Shown in pieces: positions 9,296 to 19,979 of a stretch of DNA of 64,000 nucleotides (its first letter is position 1; every line of letters starts with the position of its first letter). Both the position numbers and the translations under genes were made by a program. This DNA comes from Nostoc foliaceum FACHB-393 (lineage in GTDB: Bacteria > Cyanobacteriota > Cyanobacteriia > Cyanobacteriales > Nostocaceae): contig NZ_JACJTD010000007.1 of the NCBI RefSeq assembly GCF_014698505.1, positions 62,001 to 126,000 on the forward strand, read 5' to 3'. The notes below the pieces were generated by a model, which did not search any database, was not told the origin of the DNA, and was given only the letters and a program-made list of their open reading frames with translations.

Positions 9296-9970
9296 TAGCT
9301 TGCTCAGTGAAGGATTAGTAGATATTTGATTTTGTGTAAAGACTTCAAAAAACCTATAAAATCTAACTTAGGTATGTAGATTTTTTTATTCGCAACTTCT
9401 AATGTAGGTTGCGTTGGTTATGTTAGTAACATAATGTTTCTCAGGTATTGTGCGTTAGACCTACTGTAACGTAACAGCACATCTATCTGTGTATGACAGC
9501 AGTTGCTTATGCAGCCTCTCCTATAGAGTTAAAGTTTTGCATTTTATTTTGCTCCACCTTCCTTGTGATTTTGCTCACTCCAGTGAGGAGAGTTCCGCCT
9601 CTATCACTGATTGAATTTCCTAAATTTCTCACGCCTAATGTGTAGAAAATCAGTCAAGTTCCCTCATCCGTTTGATAATGCATTTCCGAGATATGGATTG
9701 CCTAACTTTGACGGTAATTTCGAGTTTGGACAACAGTTTTGATATAGTTATCTCGGCAATTACTCTCTGCTTAGGGGCAAAATAGCAATTAAACAGACAG
9801 CACAAGAGATGGAAAATAATAAAAAATCTAGAAAGAACCTTTTTACCTTTTCTCTCTGTGTCTGAGGCGGTTCGTTAAAAAAACCAATCTCTAACTAGTG
9901 CGATCGCTCACCGTATTTGCGACAGCAGCACGATAAAATTCTAAAACCATAATCGTACTAAAAGGTCTAA

Positions 9971-10954
9971 ATGGCAGAAACACTATTCTTCAACGCCTTA
10001 CGGGAAGCCATTGATGAAGAAATGGCACGTGATTCCAGCGTATTCGTTCTCGGTGAAGACGTAGGACACTATGGCGGTTCCTATAAAGTTACCAAAGACC
10101 TGTACCAGAAATATGGCGAACTCCGCATTCTAGACACCCCAATCGCCGAAAATAGCTTTACTGGCATGGCAGTGGGAGCCGCGATGACTGGGTTACGCCC
10201 CATAATTGAAGGCATGAATATGGGCTTTTTACTGCTCGCCTTCAACCAAATATCCAACAACGCTGGGATGCTGCGCTATACTTCTGGCGGTAACTTTAAA
10301 ATTCCGATGGTAATTCGTGGCCCTGGAGGTGTGGGACGGCAGCTAGGCGCAGAACATTCCCAGCGACTAGAAACTTACTTCCAAGCTGTGCCAGGGTTGA
10401 AGATTGTTGCCTGCTCCACACCAAGAAACGCTAAAGGACTACTGAAATCCGCTATCCGCGATGATAATCCGGTGTTGTTCTTTGAACACGTTCTGCTTTA
10501 CAACTTGAAAGAAGATTTACCAGAAGAAGAATATTTACTACCTCTGGATAAAGCAGAAATGGTTCGTGAGGGTAAAGATGTCACAATTATTACTTATTCC
10601 CGAATGCGGCATCATGTGCTACAAGCCGTAAAAACTCTTGAAAAACAAGGATACGATCCAGAAGTTATCGATTTAATATCTCTCAAACCATTAGATTTTG
10701 ATACCATTGGTGCATCAGTAAGAAAAACCCATAAAGTCATTGTTGTGGAAGAATCTATGCGAACTGCGGGTATTGGAGCAGAAGTTATCGCCTCAATAAA
10801 CGATCGCTTATTTGATGAATTAGATGCGCCAGTATTGCGGCTTTCTTCGCAAGATATTCCCACACCTTACAACGGCAATCTGGAACGACTAACAATCATC
10901 CAACCAGAACAAATAGTGGAAGCTGTGGAAAAAATGGTAGCTTTGCGGGTTTAA
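9971..10954 (+). CDS. pdhB: pyruvate dehydrogenase E1 component, beta subunit
   Basis: With the alpha subunit (not in this window) this protein forms E1, the thiamine-diphosphate enzyme that decarboxylates pyruvate and transfers the acetyl group to E2. The 327-residue length and motifs fit: [18 protein letters not shown] near residue 30, the [10 protein letters not shown] and QLGAEHSQ regions, and the C-terminal transketolase domain ([23 protein letters not shown]). AAAGG precedes the ATG. The pdhB-secD-secF order suggests a co-transcribed or at least conserved neighbourhood, though a repeat-filled gap separates pdhB from secD. Confidence 0.97.
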   Translation: MAETLFFNALREAIDEEMARDSSVFVLGEDVGHYGGSYKVTKDLYQKYGELRILDTPIAENSFTGMAVGAAMTGLRPIIEGMNMGFLLLAFNQISNNAGMLRYTSGGNFKIPMVIRGPGGVGRQLGAEHSQRLETYFQAVPGLKIVACSTPRNAKGLLKSAIRDDNPVLFFEHVLLYNLKEDLPEEEYLLPLDKAEMVREGKDVTIITYSRMRHHVLQAVKTLEKQGYDPEVIDLISLKPLDFDTIGASVRKTHKVIVVEESMRTAGIGAEVIASINDRLFDELDAPVLRLSSQDIPTPYNGNLERLTIIQPEQIVEAVEKMVALRV

Positions 10955-11040
10955 AAGTTAAAACTTAAAAGTTAGGAGTGAGGAGTTAAGAATTTAATAT
11001 TGAATTTACAACTCCTAACTCCCAACTCATAACTCCATAA
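10955..11040. repeat. intergenic GTTAGGAGT-type inverted repeat
   Basis: GTTAGGAGTGAGGAGTTAAG on the left and CAACTCCTAACTCCCAACTC on the right form a long imperfect hairpin between pdhB and secD. The same family is seen at 16195, 20701, 24651, 31164 and 53424. Confidence 0.65.
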
Positions 11041-11080
11041 AAGAGCGCTATTATAGCCTTTGTCAGTTGCGAGTTATGGT

Positions 11081-12493
11081 ATGCAAAGACAGCGATCGCT
11101 ATTAATTTTGATTTTAGTCCTGATAATCGCCGCGATTACGGTGATTGTCACAATTCCGATACCTCTTGGGCTGGACTTGCGCGGAGGCTCACAGCTAACT
11201 ATTCAGGTGAAACCATCAGCGGAAGTTCCCCAAATCACCGAACGAGAATTGGAAGGTGTGAAGAAAGTTGTCGAAGGTCGGATTAATGGTCTGGGTGTTT
11301 CTGAGCCAGTCATCCAAACAGTCGGCGCAGATAAAATATTGGTGCAACTACCAGGGGTCAATAATCCAGAGCAAGCTGAACGGGTGCTAGGGGGTACGGC
11401 GCAGTTAGAATTTCGCACCCAAAAGCCGAATACAGAAACCCAACTGTTTGCTTTTCAAGCATCTAGAGCCGAATTGAAAGCCAAGCAAGAAGAGTTAAGA
11501 AAGAGTACCGACAAAGCAGCAATTGTCAAGAATCAAGAAGATTTACAGAATAGCAATCAAGCGATCGCTGAATTGTTTGAAAGCACCAATCCACCGCTAA
11601 TTGGCAAATACCTCAAGGATGCCTATGGTGAACCCACTCAAGGTAACAATTGGAATGTTGCCATTCGCTTCGACCAACAGGGTGGTCAACTGTTCGCGGA
11701 TTTGACAAAAAATCTCGCCGGTACTGGACGGAGCATTGGTGTTTTTCTAGACAATGAACTGATCAGCGCTCCTACTGTGGGTATAGAATTTGCCGCTACT
11801 GGTATTACTGGTGGCGCTGCCGTCATTACAGGAAATTTTACCGCACAGCAAGCCAATGACTTAGGTGTGCAGTTACGCGGTGGCGCATTACCCGTACCGG
11901 TAGAAATTGCGGAAATTCGCACTGTTGGGGCAACCTTGGGTAAAGACAGTATTACTAGCAGTATCTATGCTGGTATCGGTGGTCTGACTTTAGTATTAGT
12001 ATTTATGGTAGTGTACTATAGACTACCAGGACTAATTGCCGATGTAGCACTATTGATTTACGCCTTGCTGACCTGGGCTACCTTTGCTTTGTTGGGTGTC
12101 ACTCTAACTCTGCCAGGAATTGCCGGTTTTATCCTTAGTATTGGGATGGCGGTGGATGCAAATGTACTAATTTTTGAGCGGACACGGGAAGAATTGCAAG
12201 CAGGCAAATCCCTGTATCGTTCTGTAGAATCTGGTTTTTACCGAGCCTTTTCCAGTATTTTAGATGGCAACGTGACTACAGTCATTGCTTGTGCTGCACT
12301 ATTCTGGCTGGGGGCTGGTTTGGTGAAAGGCTTCGCCCTAACTTTGGCTTTGGGTGTAGCCGTGAGTATGTTTACAGCAATTACCTGTAGTCGCACCTTG
12401 ATGTTTTTAGCAATTACAATTCCCGCACTCAAGAAACCAGAACTTTTCTGTCCAAACCTGCCAAGATCAAATAAGGCAGAGGTGGCTCAATGA
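11081..12493 (+). CDS. secD: protein translocase subunit SecD
   Basis: SecD works with SecF beside SecYEG and uses the proton-motive force to pull exported proteins across the membrane. Seen: an N-terminal membrane helix, the D1 signature [11 protein letters not shown], a periplasmic/lumenal P1 domain, and five C-terminal helices with the family [18 protein letters not shown] block. I chose the ATG at 11081 (470 aa); a TTG at 11060 would add seven residues and overlaps repeat-like upstream sequence. The stop overlaps the secF start by four bases (ATGA), which indicates translational coupling. Confidence 0.97.
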   Translation: MQRQRSLLILILVLIIAAITVIVTIPIPLGLDLRGGSQLTIQVKPSAEVPQITERELEGVKKVVEGRINGLGVSEPVIQTVGADKILVQLPGVNNPEQAERVLGGTAQLEFRTQKPNTETQLFAFQASRAELKAKQEELRKSTDKAAIVKNQEDLQNSNQAIAELFESTNPPLIGKYLKDAYGEPTQGNNWNVAIRFDQQGGQLFADLTKNLAGTGRSIGVFLDNELISAPTVGIEFAATGITGGAAVITGNFTAQQANDLGVQLRGGALPVPVEIAEIRTVGATLGKDSITSSIYAGIGGLTLVLVFMVVYYRLPGLIADVALLIYALLTWATFALLGVTLTLPGIAGFILSIGMAVDANVLIFERTREELQAGKSLYRSVESGFYRAFSSILDGNVTTVIACAALFWLGAGLVKGFALTLALGVAVSMFTAITCSRTLMFLAITIPALKKPELFCPNLPRSNKAEVAQ

Positions 12494-13476
12494 AACTAAG
12501 TATTAACAAATCGCGATCGCTTTGGTGGGCTATTTCTAGTGCCGTCATTCTGGCTGGTATCATCTCAATGGTGATTTCTTGGCAAAACCCGAACATCAAA
12601 GCACCTCTACGTCCCAGTTTAGATTTTGTCGGTGGTACACGATTGCAGTTTGAACGCGATTGTACCAAACCCGGTAACTGCGACCAGCCAATTGATATCA
12701 ATGTCGTCCGGGAAGTGGCTAAAGCTCAGGGGTTGGGTGATAGCAGTATCCAAATTGTCGCTGACAGAGGCACTGGTGCAGAAAATGGTATATTAATTCG
12801 CACAAAAAACTTGGATCGTGAACAGCGTACCAATTTGCAAAATGCCTTAAGTGAAAAAGTCGGTACTTTTGACGAGCAAAAAAATCAATTTGACACCGTT
12901 GGCCCAACTCTGGGGGCAGAGCTGTTTAGGTCTGGGGTAATAGCTCTAATAGTTTCCTTTGCAGGCATCATAATCTACTTGACCTTCCGGTTCCAGTTAG
13001 ATTATGCAGTGTTTGCGATCGTTGCGCTATTACATGATGTCTTCATCACGGCAGGGATTTTTTCGATTTTGGGTTTAGTACTGGGTACTGAAGTAGATAG
13101 CCTGTTCATCGTTGCTCTACTGACAATTACAGGTTTCTCAGTCAACGATACAGTAGTAATTTACGATCGCATTCGGGAAACCCTCAAGACAAATCCCAAC
13201 CGAGCGATCGCTGACATTGTGGATGATGCAGTTAACCAAACTTTAGGACGGTCAATCAACACGACCTTTACCACGATGCTGTCATTGTTTGCTATCTTTC
13301 TGTTTGGCGGCGAAACTCTGAAAAACTTTGCTTTAGCTCTAATTATTGGCTTTACAGCGGGGGCTTATTCAAGTATTTTCATCGCCAGTACTCTTCTAAC
13401 TTTGTGGCGAGAGCGCAATGGTCAAACAAGCGTGGTAGTCAGTGGTGAATCGATTGATACATCTGCTGGTAATTAG
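12490..13476 (+). CDS. secF: protein translocase subunit SecF
   Basis: This is the partner of SecD (328 residues). The first helix is followed by the family motif [11 protein letters not shown]. Five more helices follow the soluble P1 domain, with the conserved [17 protein letters not shown] block near the loop between TM4 and TM5. An insert with two Cys ([11 protein letters not shown]) follows the first motif. The start overlaps the stop of secD as ATGA. Confidence 0.97.
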   Translation: MKLSINKSRSLWWAISSAVILAGIISMVISWQNPNIKAPLRPSLDFVGGTRLQFERDCTKPGNCDQPIDINVVREVAKAQGLGDSSIQIVADRGTGAENGILIRTKNLDREQRTNLQNALSEKVGTFDEQKNQFDTVGPTLGAELFRSGVIALIVSFAGIIIYLTFRFQLDYAVFAIVALLHDVFITAGIFSILGLVLGTEVDSLFIVALLTITGFSVNDTVVIYDRIRETLKTNPNRAIADIVDDAVNQTLGRSINTTFTTMLSLFAIFLFGGETLKNFALALIIGFTAGAYSSIFIASTLLTLWRERNGQTSVVVSGESIDTSAGN

Positions 13477-13592
13477 TCATTGGTCATTGGGTATTGGGTA
13501 TTGGGCATAGATTATTCTCCTTGTCCCCCTCATTCCCCACCCTGCGGGAAGCTAAAGCTACATCTTCCTCATCCCCTACCTTCCCATAGCCT
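13477..13592. repeat. intergenic GTCATTGG/GTATTGG repeat spacer
   Basis: GTCATTGGTCATTGGGTATTGGGTATTGGG is a run of imperfect 7-mers, followed by C-rich units (CCCCCTCATTCCCCACC). It fills the whole gap after secF and shows no coding signature. Confidence 0.6.
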
Positions 13593-13985
13593 ATGGATCA
13601 ATCCGAACACTCGTCAATAACTGACCCATCCTTTGCTCAACAAGTACAAAGATTACACAAGCTGACAATATATGGCAGGTGGCTATTTGTAAGCTGTTTA
13701 TGGCTTACCATTGCACCTGTTAGCTTGTGGGGTCTACGTGCTGAAATTTCTCTGTGGCAACAATATTTTACCTGGGTAGCGGTGCGATATGGACTCTTCT
13801 ATAATCCACTGTCTACCTTTGGTTTAGCATTTTGTATTGGGATGACTGCTGCTGTTTTAGTTTGGCAAAGTCGGAATATTATACTCGGACTACCACAACA
13901 GGAAAAACAACGTTTAGAAAAACAAGTTTATCGGATACGTCAGCAGGGGCCAACTCATCCTCTATGGAAGTGGGTTTGCCATTAA
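13593..13985 (+). CDS. conserved two-helix membrane protein, function unknown
   Basis: The 130 residues have two hydrophobic segments (about 30-50 and 76-97) and a basic, charged C-terminal tail (QQEKQRLEKQVYRIRQQ). I do not recognise a characterised family, though the spacing and composition look like a real cyanobacterial membrane protein. It follows secF in the same direction after a repeat spacer. Codon use resembles the neighbours. No strong ribosome site is visible. Confidence 0.6.
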   Translation: MDQSEHSSITDPSFAQQVQRLHKLTIYGRWLFVSCLWLTIAPVSLWGLRAEISLWQQYFTWVAVRYGLFYNPLSTFGLAFCIGMTAAVLVWQSRNIILGLPQQEKQRLEKQVYRIRQQGPTHPLWKWVCH

Positions 13986-14082
13986 ACTTTCTTTCTCGTT
14001 GCATATATATGTACACGTACAGCAATTTCTAGCAAAATATGACTTAACGATACAAAGATATTGCCAAAAGTGGATGCCATAC

Positions 14083-14577
14083 ATGAACGAATCTCAGATT
14101 CAATTTAGCGAACATATCCGTTGCGCCAAAGGCGAACGCAAGTCTGAAATTGACCTTTACAAACTCCAAGAGCTGTTAAATGTTTCAGCTTTCTGGGCAA
14201 AGGGACGCAGTATTGAGGATTTAGGTATAGCCATTGCCAACAGTGAACCAGTGATTTCCGTCTACGATCACGATCGACTTATTGGCTTTGCTAGAGCAAC
14301 ATCTGATGGCATATATCGCGCCACAATTTGGGATGTTGTGATTCATCCAGAATATCAAAGTAGTGGGCTGGGAAGCAAGTTAGTAGAAACCGTTTTGAGT
14401 CATCCCCGCATGCGGTGGGTTGAGCGCGTTTACCTGATGACTACTCACCAGCAGGGTTTCTACGAAAAGATTGGTTTTCAACCCAACACCACCACTACGA
14501 TGGTGCTACACAACCTAGTTAACCCTGCTTTCGTTTCTGCTACAGAAGTTCAGCTTCAGGAATCACTAGGGGGATAG
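14083..14577 (+). CDS. GNAT-family N-acetyltransferase
   Basis: The acetyl-CoA binding motif A is clear: DVVIHPEYQSSGLGSKLV, with the Q-x-x-G-x-G core at about residues 93-98. Motif B follows with GFYEKIGF. The segment [20 protein letters not shown] is shared with the second GNAT protein at 18991, so the two are likely paralogues of the plastid NSI/SNAT-like group. The substrate is unknown. I chose the ATG at 14083 (164 aa); an ATG at 14074 is equally possible, and the ORF extends to 13999 without similarity. Its 3' end overlaps the convergent kinase-like gene by 38 bp. Confidence 0.85.
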   Translation: MNESQIQFSEHIRCAKGERKSEIDLYKLQELLNVSAFWAKGRSIEDLGIAIANSEPVISVYDHDRLIGFARATSDGIYRATIWDVVIHPEYQSSGLGSKLVETVLSHPRMRWVERVYLMTTHQQGFYEKIGFQPNTTTTMVLHNLVNPAFVSATEVQLQESLGG

Positions 14578-15481
14578 AGATTTGTAGTCTGGTAACCTGC
14601 TGAGGCGTTTCCTTCGTAATGGTCGAGGGCATAATTTCTAACTTTCCTCCCATAACTTCCACTAAAGTCTGATTGATCAATAACCTCATTCCTGGGGAAA
14701 GAGCAGCGTTTCCTTGATCAACCTGGGTCGGCTGATCTTCAGATTTCATCAAATTAATCGGCTCGCTCCAGGGTATGGCATGGGTTGGTACATCCAACCA
14801 AATATTGACAAAATTATTTGTAGGTTGGATGCTGCTGGAAATACAGATACTGCCTTCCTCCATTTGAGTAATGGCAGTGTCTATTAAACTTATCAATATT
14901 TGGCGGAGCCAGAGGTAATCTGCCAAAACATAAATTTCTGGATCGGCGGGTAACAATTGCAAAGGAAAATTGCGATTTGCCGCCAGCATATAAGTTAAAT
15001 TATGAACCTCTTCTAAAACTTGGGCTAACGGTCTGGGCTGAATATCTAATTTATTGGTACCATGTTCCGTTCTAGCAACGGTAAGAAGTTCATCCATCAG
15101 CTTGAGCAGTTTCAGTGTTCGCTCATGAGCTTGGGCAATAAATTCTCGTTCTTCAGCTGGATCTTCACATAGATCCGACAAAATTAACTGATGTAAGCCA
15201 ATCAAACCATTTAGGGGCGATCGCAATTCATGGGTAGTCCGCGCCAAAAAACCAGCTTTAAACTGGCTCATTTCCCTTGCCATTTGGTATGCCAGCTGCG
15301 TTTGCTGTAGCTGTTGCGATATTGGTGGCATATCTTCTTGATCTAATGGCGCTACTGGAGATGAGCTAGATGAAACATTTGACGATGCCTGCGGCGGGCG
15401 TAGCCATCGCGCAAATAACTGACGGAAAACCATACCTAGTGCTATTCCTGCTCCTAGATATATCCAGTTGCTCCAATTCAT
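14540..15481 (-). CDS. histidine-kinase-like membrane protein with degenerate ATPase domain
   Basis: One N-terminal helix (residues 4-22) is followed by a HisKA dimerisation domain with a normal H-box (TTHELRSPLNGLIGLHQ, phospho-acceptor His at about 88). The HATPase_c region is eroded: the N-box Asn is replaced (LISLIDTAITQ), and the G1 box that should read D-x-G-x-G is LDVPTHAIP. A G2-like segment (SPGMRLLINQ) is partly kept. ATP binding is therefore doubtful; it may accept phosphate from, or dimerise with, other kinases. No response regulator is adjacent. A repeat-like sequence (GCGGCGGGCGTAGCCATCGCG) encodes part of the linker after the membrane helix. Confidence 0.85.
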   Translation of the reverse strand: MNWSNWIYLGAGIALGMVFRQLFARWLRPPQASSNVSSSSSPVAPLDQEDMPPISQQLQQTQLAYQMAREMSQFKAGFLARTTHELRSPLNGLIGLHQLILSDLCEDPAEEREFIAQAHERTLKLLKLMDELLTVARTEHGTNKLDIQPRPLAQVLEEVHNLTYMLAANRNFPLQLLPADPEIYVLADYLWLRQILISLIDTAITQMEEGSICISSSIQPTNNFVNIWLDVPTHAIPWSEPINLMKSEDQPTQVDQGNAALSPGMRLLINQTLVEVMGGKLEIMPSTITKETPQQVTRLQISIPLVIPEAELL

Positions 15482-15579
15482 AATCTGGCAATTATTAACT
15501 TGTTAATTGACCACAACAGCGCAAACTAAAATTCCAGATTTCTCTGTTGTTAAAATCAGGAAAACAACATTATAACTAC

Positions 15580-16188
15580 CTATATTTGGTTATCACTCGA
15601 AATATCTAACTTTATCGCACCTTGCCGCAAAATCTGCCAATTTGTTCCTGTCCATTTAGCAACAGTGGAAGGTACACCCATTCCCGACATTTCACCCTGG
15701 TATTCTGTCGTTGCTAGAGTTAGAACCTTGGGAAACTGAACCTCAATTTCTGCCATCGTTTGCAAAGGCGGTTGACCAGAAAAATTGGCGCTAGTAGTAG
15801 CAAGAGGGCCTGTTTGCGCCAAAATAGTTTGGGCGATCGCACTGTTTGGTACTCGAATGCCAATTGTTGTCGGGTCGATGGGGTTCATAAATTTTGGCAC
15901 ACGATCTGAAGCTGGTAAAACTAATGTCAGCCCTCCTGGCCAATATTTATCTGCTAGTTCTTGCCAAACTTTATACTCGTTCTCACTACCTTTAACATAC
16001 AGCCACAAATCTTCAGCACTAGCAGCCATCAAAATCAAGGGTTTGTCTTGACTGCGTTGCTTCGCCGCAAAAATTAATGCTGCTTTTTCTGGTATAGCTG
16101 CAAGTGCCGGAACAGTATCCGTAGGAAAGCTGACCAAAACACCAGCGCGTGCGCCAGCTATTAGATTTGTTAAAGAAACTTGTGTCAT
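15580..16188 (-). CDS. L-threonylcarbamoyladenylate synthase (Sua5/YciO/YrdC family)
   Basis: This family makes threonylcarbamoyl-AMP from threonine, bicarbonate and ATP for the t6A37 modification of ANN-decoding tRNAs. The 202 residues show the YrdC pattern: VSFPTDTVPALAA, the KQRSQDKPL binding loop, the WPGGLTLVLP block, and IGIRVPN. It lacks the extra Sua5 C-terminal domain. TsaD, which uses this product, is encoded at 21804 in the same window. It lies downstream of prmC on the same strand across a repeat spacer. Confidence 0.92.
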   Translation of the reverse strand: MTQVSLTNLIAGARAGVLVSFPTDTVPALAAIPEKAALIFAAKQRSQDKPLILMAASAEDLWLYVKGSENEYKVWQELADKYWPGGLTLVLPASDRVPKFMNPIDPTTIGIRVPNSAIAQTILAQTGPLATTSANFSGQPPLQTMAEIEVQFPKVLTLATTEYQGEMSGMGVPSTVAKWTGTNWQILRQGAIKLDISSDNQI

Positions 16189-16194
16189 TTTTAT

Positions 16195-16274
16195 AGAGTT
16201 AAGAGTTAGGAGTGAAGAGTAAGTAATTTTTTGTATCTTCTTTCTAATAACTCATAACTTACAACTCATAATTC
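16195..16274. repeat. intergenic GTTAGGAGT-type inverted repeat
   Basis: AGAGTTAAGAGTTAGGAGT on the left is opposed by ACTCATAACTTACAACTC and AATTCCTAACTT on the right. It fills the prmC to YrdC-type gene gap and is the same family as at 10955. Confidence 0.6.
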
Positions 16275-17165
16275 CTAACTTTTATAAGCAAGGGCAAAGC
16301 GTTCAATTCCAGCTAAATCAGCGTGAATTTGAATTTTACAATAGCTACCTTGATTTTGCAAAAGTTCTTGCACTGCATCCGCCTGTCCTGCCATCATCTC
16401 AATTAACCACACGCCACCAGGTTGCAAATAGCTGGGAGAAATTTCTATCAAATGGCGAATGCAATCTAAGCCATCAGTGCCACCATCCAAAGCTAGATGT
16501 GGTTCATGGTTAACTACTTCTGGTTGCAGGGTAGGTAAGGTACTGGTGGGTATGTAAGGGGGGTTTGACACCATACCACTGAAGTGACCTTTTAAGAATG
16601 TCAGTGGCTCCCACCAGGAACCTTGATAAAACTTAATCCGGTCAGCAAAACCCAAATTATGGGCGTTGGTTCGTGCGATCGCCAGAGCTTCTAAACTGTA
16701 ATCAACTGCATGAATTGTTGCTTTTGGCAAAACATCTGCTAGTCCCAAAGCGATCGCTCCACTCCCAGTGCCTAAATCAGCCCAGTGTCCTGAAGCATTA
16801 CTAGCAGATGCTAAAGCTAAATCAATTAAGCTTTCTGTCTCTGGTCTGGGAATCAAAACCGCACTTGACACCGCGATTTGAAAGTTGCGCCAAGGTGTAA
16901 CTCCCGCAATATACTGCACTGGGAAGCGGTCATTTAATCGTCTCTGCCAGAGCTTGTCTAACTCTTCTAGTGGCAATTGCAGCTGAATTTGAGGCCAGTT
17001 TTTGAAAGACTCCAAACGCAGTGCCAAGCGGTCTAACCCAGAAACTTCTAGGAGCAGCCAATCTACCTCGGCAGGCGGGACGTCAGTGGCGATCGCTGCT
17101 TGGTGAGCTGCATTGCGCCACTGCCATAGTTGTAAACCAGAAACTATCAGATGTTTCTCCCCCAT
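16275..17165 (-). CDS. prmC: peptide chain release factor N5-glutamine methyltransferase
   Basis: PrmC methylates the Gln of the GGQ motif in RF1 and RF2. The 296-residue protein has the N-terminal helical domain, the RFPVQYIAG motif (about residues 97-105), the SAM-binding loop DLGTGSGAIAL (about 138-148), and the catalytic NPPYIP motif (about 201-206). IPRPETE is also typical. The start is an ATG. Together with prfC at 5495 the window holds two termination-factor genes. Confidence 0.95.
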   Translation of the reverse strand: MGEKHLIVSGLQLWQWRNAAHQAAIATDVPPAEVDWLLLEVSGLDRLALRLESFKNWPQIQLQLPLEELDKLWQRRLNDRFPVQYIAGVTPWRNFQIAVSSAVLIPRPETESLIDLALASASNASGHWADLGTGSGAIALGLADVLPKATIHAVDYSLEALAIARTNAHNLGFADRIKFYQGSWWEPLTFLKGHFSGMVSNPPYIPTSTLPTLQPEVVNHEPHLALDGGTDGLDCIRHLIEISPSYLQPGGVWLIEMMAGQADAVQELLQNQGSYCKIQIHADLAGIERFALAYKS

Positions 17166-17190
17166 GCCTTAACCTTGGAGTGCATAACCG

Positions 17191-18012
17191 TTATTTTTTC
17201 GGAGCAGCGGGCGCAGCAGCAGGCTTGGCAGCTGGAGATTGATTCGGTGCAAGCGAGCGAATAAAATTGATGGACTCCCGTGATGGATACAGAACAATTT
17301 TATTTATACTAGGATCGCTACTGCTATTGAGAGCCTCCATAACACCGTACAAATCCACCACCTGAATTTCAGTGTTGGCTGCTTCCTTTGGCACGGCTTT
17401 TTTGAATTCGTCTAACAGAGCCACTGCCTGCTCTTTCTCAAAAAAGAAAGGGATGTACCGCTCGTTGCCTTTGGCAACAGGAATGGTCAGATAGCTATTA
17501 TCTTTCTTAAATTTGGGTACAAATAAGGGAATACCATTAAATTGCTGCCCTTTTTTACCATTTTCATTCAGCATACTTGTTGCCGAAGCTACCTGCTGTT
17601 GGGTTGGTACTAAAGTATAAATTACAGAGTCTGATTTCTTTTTGCTTTCTTGGACTATTTTATAGTAGTCTGCCAAGGACAAAGGTCTTACCTGTAGAGT
17701 GCTTGCCAACTGGGGGTTTTCTTTCTTGAGCCGATTGTCAAGGAATTTTTGAGCATCTTGCTTGCTAATAAAAAATCCCACTTGAGAGATTGGCTTAGAT
17801 TCGTTGTTCCTCGAAAGAACTACAAATTCGCCTTTGGGATTGGTGAGCGTGAATACAGGTACTTCTTGGAGCTTTTTCACTACCTGATCTTGTGGCAACG
17901 CGATCGCTTCTAGATTGCCTATTCCTGGTAGATTTCCTATTCCTGAAAGCCCCGTTAAAAATACGCTGCCAGCTATACCCAATGTTGCGCCCAAGCGAAT
18001 AAATGATTTCAT
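17191..18012 (-). CDS. Tic22-like periplasmic/lumenal protein
   Basis: A cleavable N-terminal signal (MKSFIRLGATLGIAGSVFLT) is followed by a Tic22-family body: KLQEVPVFTLTNPKGEFV, the DYYKIVQESKKKSD region, and IPVAKGNERYIPFFFEK. In plants Tic22 sits in the intermembrane space of the chloroplast import apparatus; cyanobacterial homologues are periplasmic and linked to outer-membrane biogenesis. A Pro/Ala-rich tail ends the protein. The ATG at 18012 is chosen (273 aa) because GAGGAG lies about 8 bases upstream; the longer ORF to 18075 lacks such a site. Confidence 0.9.
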   Translation of the reverse strand: MKSFIRLGATLGIAGSVFLTGLSGIGNLPGIGNLEAIALPQDQVVKKLQEVPVFTLTNPKGEFVVLSRNNESKPISQVGFFISKQDAQKFLDNRLKKENPQLASTLQVRPLSLADYYKIVQESKKKSDSVIYTLVPTQQQVASATSMLNENGKKGQQFNGIPLFVPKFKKDNSYLTIPVAKGNERYIPFFFEKEQAVALLDEFKKAVPKEAANTEIQVVDLYGVMEALNSSSDPSINKIVLYPSRESINFIRSLAPNQSPAAKPAAAPAAPKK

Positions 18013-18611
18013 GACTGCTCCTCGCATCAATAGTCCAATTAAATTAAACAAATGGTTGGATTTGCACAGCACCAACTAGCTTTAGTTATATAGCAATCTA
18101 TTTCAGTTGTGAAAAATTCATTGTGCGCGTTGAGGTTGAATGTTAACTGTCAACGGTCAAAATTCAATATTCCGCAACTATTTAGGGTTGCTATAGTTAT
18201 AGTTTTGACAAATCGACTGTGCTAAAGTTGTGTTTTTCTCGATTTCGCTGCGCTATTCACCACAAAATGCTGTAGATGCCTATTATATGTCTTCTCAAAC
18301 AGTGAAAACTCTCTATGTCTCTCAACCTTGGAGATGATAAACACCATTTTATCCGCTTTCTCTAATATCGGGTGACGCTATTACTTAATCAATCGTTCCA
18401 TCTGCGCTTGCTTTAATATCTTCTCAAATCTATACAAAGCTCCGTTTCAGGAATAACTTACTGCTTAAAGGCGAAATTTGCCTGTTAAACTTCAACAGCA
18501 AATCAGATAATGTAACAGACAATTTGTTCTTATCGGTAAGAATGTGCAATTTAATTGCACATCTTAAGAAACTTAGTCAATCTGCCTTAGCTGTTAACTA
18601 TATTAATTAAA
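18013..18611. other. 599 bp gap upstream of the Tic22-like gene
   Basis: The region next to 18013 should carry the Tic22-like promoter. I see no ORF, RNA gene or clear repeat in the remainder, which is AT-rich. Confidence 0.5.
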
Positions 18612-18685
18612 TCGGGATGACAGGATTTGAACCTGCGGCATCCTGCTCCCAAAGCAGGCGCGCTACCAAGCTGCGCTACATCCCG
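18612..18685 (-). tRNA. tRNA-Pro (anticodon UGG)
   Basis: On the minus strand the 7-bp acceptor stem CGGGATG/CATCCCG closes a cloverleaf with D-arm GCGCAGCTTGGTAGCGC, anticodon stem CTGCT/AGCAG around TTTGGGA (anticodon TGG), and T-arm GCAGGTTCAAATCCTGT. The discriminator base is A; CCA is not encoded. Confidence 0.96.
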
Positions 18686-18990
18686 TTTATACTTATCTAC
18701 TTTTTGTAGTTTGGTTTTAATTTACCATCAAAGCGATCGCGCTTTACAAAAAGTATTAAGGTAAGTATATCACATCAGACGGCTAATGCCTAATTTATTT
18801 TATCCTTTGCCAAAGACAGGTATAGATTACATTGTTACGATAAAGGTTTTTTGCCGACTTAGTTTTACAAGATATATTACTTGACTTGCGCTTTCGTCGG
18901 CAGAAAAAAAGCAAAACCACATCAAAATAATAGATTTTGACTATATTACCTGATTTTATGGTGCAAATCGGGTTTTATTTTGATTGATCG
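18686..18990. other. 305 bp gap: promoter side of tRNA-Pro
   Basis: It lies upstream of the minus-strand tRNA and downstream of the GNAT gene at 18991. One HIP1-type GCGATCGCG is present near 18734. I see nothing else that can be named. Confidence 0.4.

Positions 18991-19979
<989 letters not shown>

Larger units (their letters stand above)
8883..9970. other. 1.1 kb decay zone between hemB and pdhB
   Basis: No intact gene is supported here. It holds a CHAT-protein remnant (8994-9137), an XRE-regulator remnant (9215-9295), an unassigned 50-codon ORF with one hydrophobic helix (9493-9645, no ribosome site), and otherwise AT-rich sequence with the promoter region of pdhB at the right end. Confidence 0.6.

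Noticed and set aside
16195..16274. Regular GAGTTA units resembling a CRISPR array
   Set aside because: No constant repeat plus unique spacers; these are short heptamer-type repeats forming a hairpin. No cas genes are present.
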